From positions 1 through 56,193 of the forward strand of contig JAJPJC010000488.1 in NCBI GenBank assembly GCA_021324445.1: 56,193 nucleotides of DNA, given 5' to 3'. A program made the position numbers and the translations under genes. Of the stretch, positions 26,144 to 34,499 are shown one piece after another (within the stretch, counting starts at the first letter, position 1; each line of letters begins with the position of its first letter). The notes beneath the pieces are model-generated. The model made no database searches. It saw only the letters and a program-made list of their open reading frames with translations, and had not been told where the DNA came from. This DNA is from Isosphaeraceae bacterium (GTDB lineage: Bacteria > Planctomycetota > Planctomycetia > Isosphaerales > Isosphaeraceae).

Positions 26144-27342
26144 CCGGCACGCAGGTCGCACTGTTGTGGGTTTACGCGGTGATTGTCGCGGTCTGGCCCA
26201 TCCGCTGGATCGTGTTGACCGTGGTCCTGCGCCGGCTCGAGTTCCTCACGCCGCAGTCGCCCCGCTTCGAGCCGCCCGAGCCGCCGCTGGTCACGGCGAT
26301 CCTGCCGGCCAAGGATGAGGAGGCCAACCTCGGCGACTGCCTGGCCTCGGTCTGCCGGCAGACGTATCCGAACCTCGAGATCCTGGTGGTCGACGACCGG
26401 AGCGTCGACCGCACCGGCGCGATCGCCCGCCGATTCGCCGCTCGGGATCGACGCATCCGGGTGCTGACGATCGACCACCTCCCAGCCGGCTGGACCGGCA
26501 AGACCCACGCCTTGCACCAGGCCGCCGGAAGGGCGCGGGGTGCTTGGCTGTGGTTCCTGGATGCGGACACGCTCCATGCCCCCGAAGGGCTTTCCATCAT
26601 GATGGAATATGCCCGGAGCCACCGGGCGGCCCTGGTCAGCCTGCTGCCCGAGCTGCGCTGCGAGACCTTCTGGGAGCAGGTCGTGCAGCCGCTCGGGGCG
26701 ATCGTCCTGATGCAGTCGTTCCCCTTGCACGTCGTGCATCGCCAGGATTCTCCCCTGGCCTTTGCCAACGGGCAGTATCTCCTGATCGAGCGCTCGGCCT
26801 ACGACGCCGCGGGGCGACATGAAGCCGTGCGCGACCGATTCGTCGAGGACATCGCCCTGGCGGGGCGCGTCAAGGCGTTGGGGCTGCCGATCCGCGTCGC
26901 CCTCATCCGCGGGATCGTCACCTGCCGGATGTACGCGTCCCTCCCCCAGCTCGTGCGCGGCTGGAGCCGGATCCTCTACGACGCCCTGGATCGGCGGGCC
27001 GTCCGCCTGACCGGCAGGCTGCTCGATCCGATCATCTTCAGCCAGAGCGGTCACGTCGCCCTGCTGGCGGGCCTGGCCGGGCTGGCGACGGGCGGACACT
27101 CGAGGTTCGCCCTGGCCCTCCTCGGCCTGAGCCTCATTCATCACGCGGGGATGTACTTTGTCTTCCGCCTGGTCTATAACACCTCGGTACCGGGCTCACG
27201 CTACGTCGGTTGGTACCCGCTGGGGAACCTCGTGATCGACGCGATTCTTCTCCGCGCGATCCGGATGTGCCTGACCGGCCGAGTGACGTGGAGGGGCACG
27301 GACTACGGCGCCGCGGCGAAGCCGGCCTCGGTGGATCCTTGA
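26140..27342 (+). CDS. membrane-associated family 2 glycosyltransferase
   Basis: The 400-residue protein has an N-terminal membrane helix and then a GT-A domain: VTAILPAKDEEANLGDCLAS, the nucleotide-binding Asp in VVDDRSVDRTGA, the DxD-like FLDADTLHAP, and the acceptor-site ED in RFVEDIALAGRVK. Two or three C-terminal helices follow. The PAGWTGKTHAL motif is typical of the HpnB/CrtQ-like subgroup that glycosylates hopanoids or carotenoid acids. Start and stop overlap with the upstream membrane gene, and an aldehyde dehydrogenase gene follows after 9 bp. A lipid acceptor is likely; which one is unknown. Confidence 0.82.
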   Translation: MTGTQVALLWVYAVIVAVWPIRWIVLTVVLRRLEFLTPQSPRFEPPEPPLVTAILPAKDEEANLGDCLASVCRQTYPNLEILVVDDRSVDRTGAIARRFAARDRRIRVLTIDHLPAGWTGKTHALHQAAGRARGAWLWFLDADTLHAPEGLSIMMEYARSHRAALVSLLPELRCETFWEQVVQPLGAIVLMQSFPLHVVHRQDSPLAFANGQYLLIERSAYDAAGRHEAVRDRFVEDIALAGRVKALGLPIRVALIRGIVTCRMYASLPQLVRGWSRILYDALDRRAVRLTGRLLDPIIFSQSGHVALLAGLAGLATGGHSRFALALLGLSLIHHAGMYFVFRLVYNTSVPGSRYVGWYPLGNLVIDAILLRAIRMCLTGRVTWRGTDYGAAAKPASVDP

Positions 27343-27351
27343 GGACGATCG

Positions 27352-28863
27352 ATGAGCAGCGTGATGACGATTCGTCCGGACGCGGTCTTGATCGCGCGGA
27401 ATCCCGCGACCGGGGCCGAGCTGGGTCGCGTGCCGGCAACCCCGCCCGATCAGGTCGCGGAGCTCGTTGCCCGCGCGCGGCGCGCGCAGGTGGCCTGGTG
27501 GGCGGCGGGTTGGCGCGCGCGGCGGGCGGTCCTGGAGCGTTGGTGGCGGCTGCTCAGCCGCGAGGCGGACGCCTGGGCCGACCTGATCCGCTCGGAGATC
27601 GGCAAGCCGCGGATCGAGGCCATGGGCGGCGATGTCCTCTCGACGCTGGACGCGATCCGGTGGACGGTCCGGCACGGGGGCTCGGCGCTGGCCCAGCGGC
27701 GGATCGGGCCGGGCTGGCAGCGCTGGTTGTTGATGCCTGGGGGCCTGATCGGCTGGGTCCCCTACGGCGTCGTCGGCATGCTCGGCACGTGGAACTACCC
27801 GCTGTTCCTCAACGCACCGCCGATCGCCCAGGCGCTGGCGGCCGGGAATGCCGTGGTCTGGAAGGCCTCGGAGCTGGCGCCGCTGTGCGGGCGCATGCTC
27901 GAACAAAGTCTGAATGAGGCGGGCTTTCCCGAGGGGCTGGCCACAGTCCTCTACGGCGGGCCGGAGGTCGGCCGGGCGCTGGTGGAGTCGGACCTGGGCA
28001 AAGCAATGTTCACCGGCGGCGTCGACAACGGCCGGCACGTGCTGGCCGCCCTGGGACGCCGGGGCATCCCCGCGGTCGCGGAGCTCTCGGGGTTCGACCC
28101 GGCCATCGTGCTGCCCGACGCCCCGCGGGACAGTACCGTCCGGGCGCTGACCTGGGGCGCATTCGTCGGCTGCGGGCAGACCTGCGTGGCGGTGAAGCGG
28201 GTGTACGTCGTGGGCGACCCCGCCCCGTGGGCCGAGGCCATCGCCACGGCCGCCCGCGCGCTGCGGGTCGGCGACCCGTCCTCGGACGGGATCGACGTCG
28301 GGCCGATGATCTCAGCCGGCGCCTGCCAGCGGTTCCATGGGATGATCCAGGCGGCCGTCGAGGCGGGCGGAGTGCTCCTGGCCGGAGGCGCTCCTCTTCC
28401 GGGACCGGGGTCGTTCTATCCGCCGACGGTCCTCCGCGCCGAGTCGGTCGATCCCGAGGACGCGCTGGCCGGCGCGTTCGGGCCGGCCGTCGTGATTCGA
28501 GGCGTCGCGGATCCCCAGGCGGCCGTCGCGGCCGCCAATCGCGGAGCCTTCGCCCTGGCCGCGAGTGTCTGGGGGCGCGATCCGGCCGGCACACGCACCG
28601 TGGCCGGCAAGCTCCAGGCGGGGATGGTCTGCATCAACGACGCGGTCACGCCCACCGCGCACGCCTCGGCCCCCTTCGGAGGCGTCAAGGCCAGCGGGTT
28701 CGGACGCACCAAGGGCCTGCTCGGCCTGCGGGAGTTCGCCCAGGCCCAGGTCCTCTTCCCACGCCGCCCCGGTGGATTCCGACCCCAGCTCTTCCCCTAC
28801 ACGGCGACGGTACTCCGCCGCGGCTTCGCCGTCTACCGCCGATTCTTCCATCCCCGAGATTGA
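27352..28863 (+). CDS. aldehyde dehydrogenase family protein
   Basis: The 503-residue protein has the ALDH landmarks: GMLGTWNYPLFLNAP (cofactor loop), VVWKASELAPL (Lys of the NAD(P) site), the general base Glu in VAELSGFDPA, and the nucleophile Cys278 in GCGQTCVAVKRVYV. It oxidises an aldehyde to an acid using NAD(P)+. The C-terminal extension after residue 460 is basic and aromatic and may contact the membrane. It lies 9 bp behind the GT2 gene and convergent with an SDR gene (3 bp between stops). A GT2/ALDH pair is reminiscent of C30 carotenoid-acid pathways, but no desaturase is present here. Confidence 0.9.
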   Translation: MSSVMTIRPDAVLIARNPATGAELGRVPATPPDQVAELVARARRAQVAWWAAGWRARRAVLERWWRLLSREADAWADLIRSEIGKPRIEAMGGDVLSTLDAIRWTVRHGGSALAQRRIGPGWQRWLLMPGGLIGWVPYGVVGMLGTWNYPLFLNAPPIAQALAAGNAVVWKASELAPLCGRMLEQSLNEAGFPEGLATVLYGGPEVGRALVESDLGKAMFTGGVDNGRHVLAALGRRGIPAVAELSGFDPAIVLPDAPRDSTVRALTWGAFVGCGQTCVAVKRVYVVGDPAPWAEAIATAARALRVGDPSSDGIDVGPMISAGACQRFHGMIQAAVEAGGVLLAGGAPLPGPGSFYPPTVLRAESVDPEDALAGAFGPAVVIRGVADPQAAVAAANRGAFALAASVWGRDPAGTRTVAGKLQAGMVCINDAVTPTAHASAPFGGVKASGFGRTKGLLGLREFAQAQVLFPRRPGGFRPQLFPYTATVLRRGFAVYRRFFHPRD

Positions 28864-28866
28864 CCC

Positions 28867-29895
28867 TCAGCCCCTGGGGTTGACGGACGGCCGCGCGGGG
28901 ACGGGGATCCGCTGGCTGAGGAGCTCGGGCAGTCGGCCCTGGACGTCCTCGCCGCGCAAGGGGCCGCCGGATCCGGTCGGGGCGGGGAGCAGCCGGTTGA
29001 TCAGCGCCAGGCCCTCGAGTGTCCAGCTCGGGCTGAGGGCATGCACGGTCGCCGCGGCCGCGGCCGGCCAGCCGACAACCACCTCGGGATCGCCGTTGCA
29101 GACGGCCCGCCACAGCATCCGCGCCACGTGTTCGGCCGAGGTCGAGATCACCGGCAGCGTGTCGCTCAGGGCAAACAGGGTATACTCGGCCTGGCGGTCC
29201 CCCTTGACCCAGGCGTGCACGTGGCCTCCGGTCCGCATCAGGTTGGGGTAGATGCCGGTGATCAGGATGCCGTCCTTGGCCAGCTCGACGCGCAGCGCCT
29301 GGGTCAGCCCGGTCAACGCGAACTTGCTGGCCGTGTACGGGAGCAGGTGAGGCGCCGGCAGCTTGCCCCCAACGGAGACCACGTTGGCGATCCGCCCGAA
29401 TCGGCGCTGGCGCATGTGCGGCACGGCGGCGAGTGTGCAATAGAGGGCACCCCAGAAGTTGGTAGCCAGGGCATCCTCGAAATCCTGGATCGTCATGGTC
29501 TCCATCGGGCCGACCTGGATGATCCCGGCGTTGTTGACCAGCACATCGACTCGTCCGTGCCGCTCGACGGTCAGGTCGACCAGGTACTGGCACTGCTCGC
29601 GGTCGGCGACATCCGTGGGTACGGCCAGGACGCTACGAGCACCCTGGTGGATCATCTCGACCTCGGCGGCGTAGAGGTTCTCGGCCTCGCGCGCCGCCAG
29701 CACCAGGTGCGCGCCGTGCCGGGCCGCGTACCGGGCGACCATCAGGCCGTGACCGGTCGAGGCGCCGGTGATGATCACGACCCGGTCGTCCAGCGTGATC
29801 CGTCGCGCGAACCGCAGGAGCTGCCGGGCTCCCCAGGCCACGCCGGCCCCGGCCAGCGCGCCGATCAAGAGCCGATCTCGGGTGGTCCTCGTCAT
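28867..29895 (-). CDS. short-chain dehydrogenase/reductase (SDR) with membrane-proximal N-terminus
   Basis: The 342-residue SDR has the cofactor motif TGASTGHG, the NNAG strand, Ser in VVSVGGK, and the catalytic YTASK. The first 25 residues are hydrophobic (LLIGALAGAGVAWGARQLL), and the C-terminal extension of about 60 residues is Pro-rich, as in SDRs acting on lipids. The ATG at 29895 was chosen because it begins the hydrophobic leader; the frame stays open far upstream but is not SDR-like. The 170 bp before it are non-coding and separate it from the ABC permease gene on the same strand. Confidence 0.88.
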   Translation of the reverse strand: MTRTTRDRLLIGALAGAGVAWGARQLLRFARRITLDDRVVIITGASTGHGLMVARYAARHGAHLVLAAREAENLYAAEVEMIHQGARSVLAVPTDVADREQCQYLVDLTVERHGRVDVLVNNAGIIQVGPMETMTIQDFEDALATNFWGALYCTLAAVPHMRQRRFGRIANVVSVGGKLPAPHLLPYTASKFALTGLTQALRVELAKDGILITGIYPNLMRTGGHVHAWVKGDRQAEYTLFALSDTLPVISTSAEHVARMLWRAVCNGDPEVVVGWPAAAAATVHALSPSWTLEGLALINRLLPAPTGSGGPLRGEDVQGRLPELLSQRIPVPARPSVNPRG

Positions 29896-30065
29896 CGTCG
29901 TCTCGCGTCCTCTCAGGCCGGGAGCACCGGCTCCGCTCGGGAACGATCGCCATCCGCTTCCGATTCCGGAATAGCAAACCCGATGCCGGATCACTCCGCC
30001 CCCTGGATTCGTCTTCTCGGCACTCCGATTGCATGGCCATCGTCGGTCCACGACACCTCGCCACA

Positions 30066-31610
30066 CTACAACTCGTCGATCCTGCGGACCGCGACCGAAC
30101 TCACCGGTGCCGATGAGTCTTCCCGGGCCGTTCGCCCGGCTGAGGTGAGGTAGACCGACTTGAGGACGCGGCGCCGGGCCGAGATCAGCAAGCTGTTGAA
30201 GACGAAGGTAAAGAGCAGCGCCGGGGTGATCGCGGCGGCCTGGATGGCCGTGCTGGCCTGGACATCGCCCACCGCCGCGGCCATCGCCATCCCGGCGAGC
30301 GGACTGATGCTGAACAGGATGTAACCGGGCTCGTCCCCCGGGGGCCGTCGCCACGACGTCGCCATCACCTGGATCAAGCCGGCGAGCAGGGGCAGGAGCC
30401 AGGCGAGGAAGAGGAAGAGGCCAAAATACATGGGACCTCGCGCGGCGAAACGGAGCAGGAAGTACTGGAGGGCCAGGCCGAAATAGGCCACGACCAGGAC
30501 GCCCGTCGCCAGCGCCAGGGGGAATGAGCCGTTGGGGCGCGTGGCGACGAATGCGTCGGGCGGTCCAGCGGCGACCGACCCGGCGATTGTGCCGGCGGCC
30601 AGCACCATCGCGGCGGTGATCGCCAGGAAGACCCAGTTCACCGAAAGGTCGTCCCAGCACGGCAAATGCCTTAGCCCTTTCTGCCGGGCACGCCGGACTC
30701 CCTTGCAATACTCGGCCTGGCTGGGCGTGACCATGATCGTCAGCACGACCGCCGTGATGACCAGCAGATACAGCGCGACGATCGCCAGGATCTCGGGGCG
30801 TTCTTGCTTCCAGATCCCGCCCAGCACCAGGACCGCGAAGGTGATCATCGCGCTAATCGCCTGGGGCTTGGAGAGGGGATGCATCCGGGCCGACTCCATC
30901 TTCCGACGGGCTGCCAGGAAGATGAAGAACAACATGGGCGTCTGGTACAGAAGGACGACCGGCAGCCAGGGGAGCGAGATGTCGAAGAAGCTCAGCCGGC
31001 GCTCGCCCTCCACCAGGTTGATGGAGAACATCCCGCCGCTGATCAGCGGCATGCTCACGAACCAGGCGAGGACCATCAAGCCGACCACGTTGCTCGCAGG
31101 GTTCTTGGCCTTCGACATCAACCCGTTCAAGAGTGTCAGGCCCTGGACCGTCCAGGCGGCCGCGATCAGCAGGATCATGAGCTGGATGAATCCGCGCAGG
31201 CTCGGGACGCCCAGTGCCATGCAGAGCACCATGAACGGGAGCGTCGCGGCGAACAGGAGATACTCGCGGATCGGCGCCCCGAAGAAGAAGCCGAGGGTCA
31301 TCTGGGTGGGTGTCAGGGGCGAGACGCGGTGAAAGTCGAGGATTCCCGAGGCGCGTGCGCCGTTGACCGAGGCACCGACCTGGCCCGAGCCCATGATGAC
31401 CAGCAGGACGGTCTGGAGAGCCAGCAAGGTCCCGGCGGCGCCGCCCGTCTGAAACGCATTGAGCTGGTATCCCCCATAGGCGATGCACAGGCAGAGGATC
31501 CCCACGACGGCCAGCGACGTGAGGAACGCCTGCGGCCTCAGCCGCGCGCGCACGTGCTTCAGGAAGATCGGGTTGTCGAACCAGTCGCGGACGCGATCCC
31601 AATCCATCAC
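30066..31610 (-). CDS. ABC-2 type transporter permease
   Basis: The 514-residue polytopic protein has about twelve hydrophobic helices in two halves and a soluble N-terminal start MMDWDRVRDWFDNPIFLKHV. ABC-2 permeases pair with an ATPase to export drugs, lipids or polysaccharides, or to act in sporulation- and gliding-type systems. Its first codon overlaps the stop of the ATPase gene by four bases, so the two are translationally coupled and form one exporter. The substrate is unknown. Confidence 0.85.
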   Translation of the reverse strand: MMDWDRVRDWFDNPIFLKHVRARLRPQAFLTSLAVVGILCLCIAYGGYQLNAFQTGGAAGTLLALQTVLLVIMGSGQVGASVNGARASGILDFHRVSPLTPTQMTLGFFFGAPIREYLLFAATLPFMVLCMALGVPSLRGFIQLMILLIAAAWTVQGLTLLNGLMSKAKNPASNVVGLMVLAWFVSMPLISGGMFSINLVEGERRLSFFDISLPWLPVVLLYQTPMLFFIFLAARRKMESARMHPLSKPQAISAMITFAVLVLGGIWKQERPEILAIVALYLLVITAVVLTIMVTPSQAEYCKGVRRARQKGLRHLPCWDDLSVNWVFLAITAAMVLAAGTIAGSVAAGPPDAFVATRPNGSFPLALATGVLVVAYFGLALQYFLLRFAARGPMYFGLFLFLAWLLPLLAGLIQVMATSWRRPPGDEPGYILFSISPLAGMAMAAAVGDVQASTAIQAAAITPALLFTFVFNSLLISARRRVLKSVYLTSAGRTAREDSSAPVSSVAVRRIDEL

Positions 31611-32536
31611 GACAGCTCCCTGGAGCCGACCTTGAGGAACAGGTCTTCGAGATTGTCCCGCCGGCGGGAGAAACCGGAGACGCGAACGCCCTGCTGCACC
31701 AGCGTGGCCAGGAGGTCGCTGGCGGCCGCGGCATCGCCGCGGTAGCGGAACTCGTACACGTTCGAGCCTTTCCTCTCGAGGGGCCCGGCCCGCTCATCCG
31801 CGCCGATGATCGCCAGGAGCCGCTCCGGCTCGCCGAGCACTTCGACCGCCAGGAGCGAGTCGCCCATGACCCGCTGATTGACCTCCTCGATCCGGCCGCT
31901 GACCACGATCTGCCCTTGCTCCATGATCGCGACCGACGTGCAGAACTCGTTCATCTCGGCCAGGATATGTGAGGAGATCAGGACCGTCCGCCGCTCCTCG
32001 GCCATCCGGCGGATGATGTTCTTCAGGTCGATGCGGCCCTGGGGGTCCACCCCGCTGGCCGGCTCGTCGAGCAGGAGCACCCGCGGCTGGGGGATCATGG
32101 TCTTGGCCAGCATCAACCGCTGCCGCATGCCGCGCGAGAGCTCGACGACCATCGCCGCGCGCTTCTCGGTCAGACCGACCACGTCGAGGTACTCGGCCAC
32201 GGCATGACGCCGCTGGGAACGGTTCAGTCCATAGCTGGCGGCGAAGAGGTCGAGGAACTCCCAGGCCAGGAGATCCTCATACAACGGCGGGAAGTCGGGC
32301 ATGAAGCCGACGATGCGGCAGACATCCTTGGGATGCTCGCGGACGTCGACCCCCATGATCTCGATCTCGCCGTAGGTCGGCTCCAGCAGGCCGAGCATGG
32401 CGCGCATGGTCGTCGTCTTGCCGGCCCCGTTGGGCCCGATCAGCCCGCAGACCTCGCCCGGCTCGACCTCCAGCGACAGGTCGCGCACCGCACAGACGTT
32501 GTCGTAATCCACCCGAAGGTCGCGGATCCGGATCAT
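31607..32536 (-). CDS. ABC transporter ATP-binding protein
   Basis: The 309-residue ATPase has Walker A GPNGAGKTTTMRAM (about residue 36), Q-loop region VGFMPDFPPLYEDL, signature LSRGMRQRL, Walker B VLLLDEPASGVDP and the switch His in LISSHIL. A C-terminal domain of about 80 residues (SGRIEEVNQRVMGDS onward) is typical of the ABC-2 exporters of the CcmA/YhaQ type. It precedes and overlaps the permease gene. A possible signal-peptide gene (frameshifted, ending at 32573) lies just upstream on the same strand. Confidence 0.95.
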   Translation of the reverse strand: MIRIRDLRVDYDNVCAVRDLSLEVEPGEVCGLIGPNGAGKTTTMRAMLGLLEPTYGEIEIMGVDVREHPKDVCRIVGFMPDFPPLYEDLLAWEFLDLFAASYGLNRSQRRHAVAEYLDVVGLTEKRAAMVVELSRGMRQRLMLAKTMIPQPRVLLLDEPASGVDPQGRIDLKNIIRRMAEERRTVLISSHILAEMNEFCTSVAIMEQGQIVVSGRIEEVNQRVMGDSLLAVEVLGEPERLLAIIGADERAGPLERKGSNVYEFRYRGDAAAASDLLATLVQQGVRVSGFSRRRDNLEDLFLKVGSRELS

Positions 32537-32572
32537 GCCGGCGTCCCTGGTTGCTCGGTCGGAGATGGCCCC

Positions 32573-32868
32573 TCACCGCGATTTCGTGGCGGCCTCGCAC
32601 CGCGCCGCCTGCTGGATCCGGGGCTTCCACTGGTCAAATCGGGCGGCGGCTTGCTCCTCTTCCGCCTGGTCGAGAAGGCCCTGAAGTTGATTCGTCAACT
32701 CGCTGATTTCCTTCTGAAGTCGATCCTCGGGTTTCCCAAGCTTGGAGAGAAAACCATCGGCGCACCCGGCCGGCCTTCGGGCTGATTGCGCGCCGAGGTG
32801 GCGACCGCCAGGGCCAGCCCGCTGATCCCAACCACCGCACCCACCGTGCCGCACCAGGTCATGCGCAT
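32573..32868 (-). pseudogene. small secreted coiled-coil protein gene with a frameshift
   Basis: From the ATG at 32868 the frame reads a signal peptide (MRMTWCGTVGAVVGISGLAL, then AVATSARNQPEGRPGAP). It then becomes nonsense and stops after about 57 codons. In another frame, starting about 32757, the sequence becomes a convincing coiled coil (KPEDRLQKEISELTNQLQGL, then LDQAEEEQAAARFDQWKPRI) ending at 32573. The switch lies in the T-run GGTTTTCTCTCC at 32743-32756. It is either a mutation, a sequencing error or a slippery site. The two pieces together would make a protein of about 95 residues. Confidence 0.5.
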
Positions 32869-33007
32869 CGCTGATCCTTCCTACCCGTCTCGGCGCCTCC
32901 GACTGCTTGATTTCGGCTGTTCAACACTCGGTGGATAATCTACCGTCTCCGGTTCGAGCTCGCCATGGCCGCGCGAACTGGAGTGAGCCACGTCCCCTCC
33001 TTGCCTC

Positions 33008-33169
33008 TCAATTCTTCTTGATCGCTATTAAGGTCATACTGAGCAACGCTCGCGGCCCTCCTTCCCCGACACTGAGAAGGCGGCCGTAAACCGTCGTATC
33101 GCCTTGAGCAGTCGCGATCCTCGCAAGCATGCCGGGGGGAACGCCAGGCTCTCCGCCATCAAATCGCAT
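33008..33169 (-). CDS. small hypothetical protein (53 residues)
   Basis: The frame starts at an ATG (33169) with GGAGG six bases upstream and encodes MRFDGGEPGVPPGMLARIAT and so on, to LLSMTLIAIKKN. No domain was recognised. It follows the hsdS fragment by about 55 bp on the same strand, so it could be the last gene of that unit. The surrounding gap 32869-33224 contains nothing else that I can recognise. Confidence 0.4.
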   Translation of the reverse strand: MRFDGGEPGVPPGMLARIATAQGDTTVYGRLLSVGEGGPRALLSMTLIAIKKN

Positions 33170-33224
33170 GAACACCTCCAAGGTGGGACCGATGCGAACT
33201 CACTCAATGCGAATCATACGCCCT

Positions 33225-33702
33225 TCACACGAGGTCGTGAATTCGAAGCTTGCCGGTCATGAGATGGTGGAGGAGGGTCTTGAAGAGCGAAGCGAGCGCG
33301 GTCCGCCTCTGGCCCTCAACCTCGATCTTCCGATCCACAGCGGTCAGGGCGTCAACCATTCGGTGCTGGTCCTGGAGCACCGGCAGGAGGGCGGGGAACG
33401 CCTTCAGCTTGGTCGTGTTGATGCAGGCGAGGTTTGTCGTCTTATGAGCGACCGACAGGAAGTAGGCTTTCCCGTAAGCGCTCTGAGTCAGATAGGCCAG
33501 GAACTCCGGCTCGATCATGCTGCGGTTGGCCCGCACGGCGAGAATGTGGTTCTGATGGACACACCCGGGGACCTCGCCGTTCCAGATGAAACCGCGACCC
33601 AGCTTGTCGAAGTCTCCCCCCTCGGTAAGCACGACATCACCGGGCTGGAGCGAATAGCGGCGCAGCTCGCATCGCCGGATCTCGTTGTTCTTGATCTCGC
33701 TC
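33225..33702 (-). pseudogene. hsdS: truncated type I restriction specificity subunit, C-terminal target-recognition domain
   Basis: The readable part (about 159 residues) starts just after an in-frame stop at 33703 with SEIKNNEIRRCELRRYSLQP and continues GDVVLTEGGDFDKLGRG, WNGEVPGCVHQNHILAVR and KTTNLACINTTKLKAFPALL, all classical HsdS target-recognition and linker sequence. It ends with the conserved coiled coil (LFKTLLHHLMTGKL). Full HsdS is about 400 residues, so the first domain is missing. It could not give normal sequence specificity. The left break at about 33703 lies next to a stray duplicate of the hsdM end. Confidence 0.75.
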
Positions 33703-33777
33703 TAACGTGCGATCGTCATCCTTCCTCGAAAGAAGGAGTGCCGCAGGCTTACGTTTGGATCCGCGGAGTGCCCTATC

Positions 33778-33821
33778 CATTCCGCCACTCCCCGAAACCG
33801 AGCTTGGTCAGGACGGCATCG
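33778..33821. repeat. stray 44-bp copy of the hsdM 3' end
   Basis: These 44 bases match 34531-34574 (inside the hsdM tail) at 39 of 44 positions. Both encode DAVLTKLGFG followed by Glu or Gly and WRNG on the minus strand. The toxin-antitoxin pair lies between the copies. With five mismatches this is not a fresh target-site duplication but a recombination scar or a relic of a second hsdM. Confidence 0.6.
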
Positions 33822-33849
33822 GGATCCGGCCGGTCCCGCAGCCAAGTCA

Positions 33850-34257
33850 TCATGGCTGGCCCCCTCCGTCAGCCGGACCCTGCCCGCCGGGCGGTGTCCC
33901 GGTATCGGGGAGCGGCCGGATTCGGATGCGGGCCGGTTCGACGACCGAGAAATGTCCGGCCCAGTCGCCACGGGACTGCAAGGCCACCAGGACCCGGCCG
34001 GCGAGGTCGGCGGAGGAAGGGGCCGGCAGCCGGAACAGCACGATGCCGCAATCCGCTGGCAAGCCGGCGCGGAACGCCAGATCGCCGAAATCCTTGTCGC
34101 ACGTCAGCAAGATCCGTCGCTCGGCGACCGCCCAGGCGAGCACCTGCCGGTCGCTGCTGCCCGGCGCATCGGTGCGCACCCAGGCCACGTCATGCCCGGC
34201 CGCGCGCAGGGCCTCCACCACATCCAGCGGGAAGTTCTCGTTGGCGAGGAACCGCAT
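33850..34257 (-). CDS. DUF5615 PIN-like toxin
   Basis: The 135-residue PIN-like protein has acidic residues at the expected places: MRFLANENFPLDVVEAL (first acidic site), VRTDAPGSSDRQVL, and ILLTCDKDFGDLAF. DUF5615 proteins are PIN-fold putative RNases that act as toxins, paired with DUF433 antitoxins. The antitoxin gene ends 8 bp upstream on the same strand. The last 25 residues are Pro/Gly-rich and unlike the domain. Confidence 0.85.
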   Translation of the reverse strand: MRFLANENFPLDVVEALRAAGHDVAWVRTDAPGSSDRQVLAWAVAERRILLTCDKDFGDLAFRAGLPADCGIVLFRLPAPSSADLAGRVLVALQSRGDWAGHFSVVEPARIRIRPLPDTGTPPGGQGPADGGGQP

Positions 34258-34265
34258 CGCTCCTC

Positions 34266-34499
34266 CTAGGCCGCCGGGAACGGATAAGTCTCCTCTGAAC
34301 TGATCAATTCCCGGGCATAGTCCAGGCAGGCGAGCAAGTCATCGCGCGCCAGGCCAGGATAGTTGCGCAGGATCTCCGATTCGGGCCACCCCTGCGCCAG
34401 CAAGCCCAAGAGGAACTCCACGCTCAGGCGCGTCCCTTGTACCACCGGCTTGCCGACCAGGATGCCGGGATCGATCGCGATCCGCTCACGCCAGTTCAT
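34266..34499 (-). CDS. DUF433 antitoxin
   Basis: The 77-residue protein has the DUF433 pattern IAIDPGILVGKPVVQGTRLS and VEFLLGLLAQGWPESEILRN, a winged-helix-like DNA-binding fold. It ends in the toxin-binding tail ELISSEETYPFPAA. It is the antitoxin of the DUF5615 pair. Its ATG overlaps the hsdM stop in an ATGA arrangement, so it is translated as part of the remnant R-M operon. Confidence 0.88.
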   Translation of the reverse strand: MNWRERIAIDPGILVGKPVVQGTRLSVEFLLGLLAQGWPESEILRNYPGLARDDLLACLDYARELISSEETYPFPAA

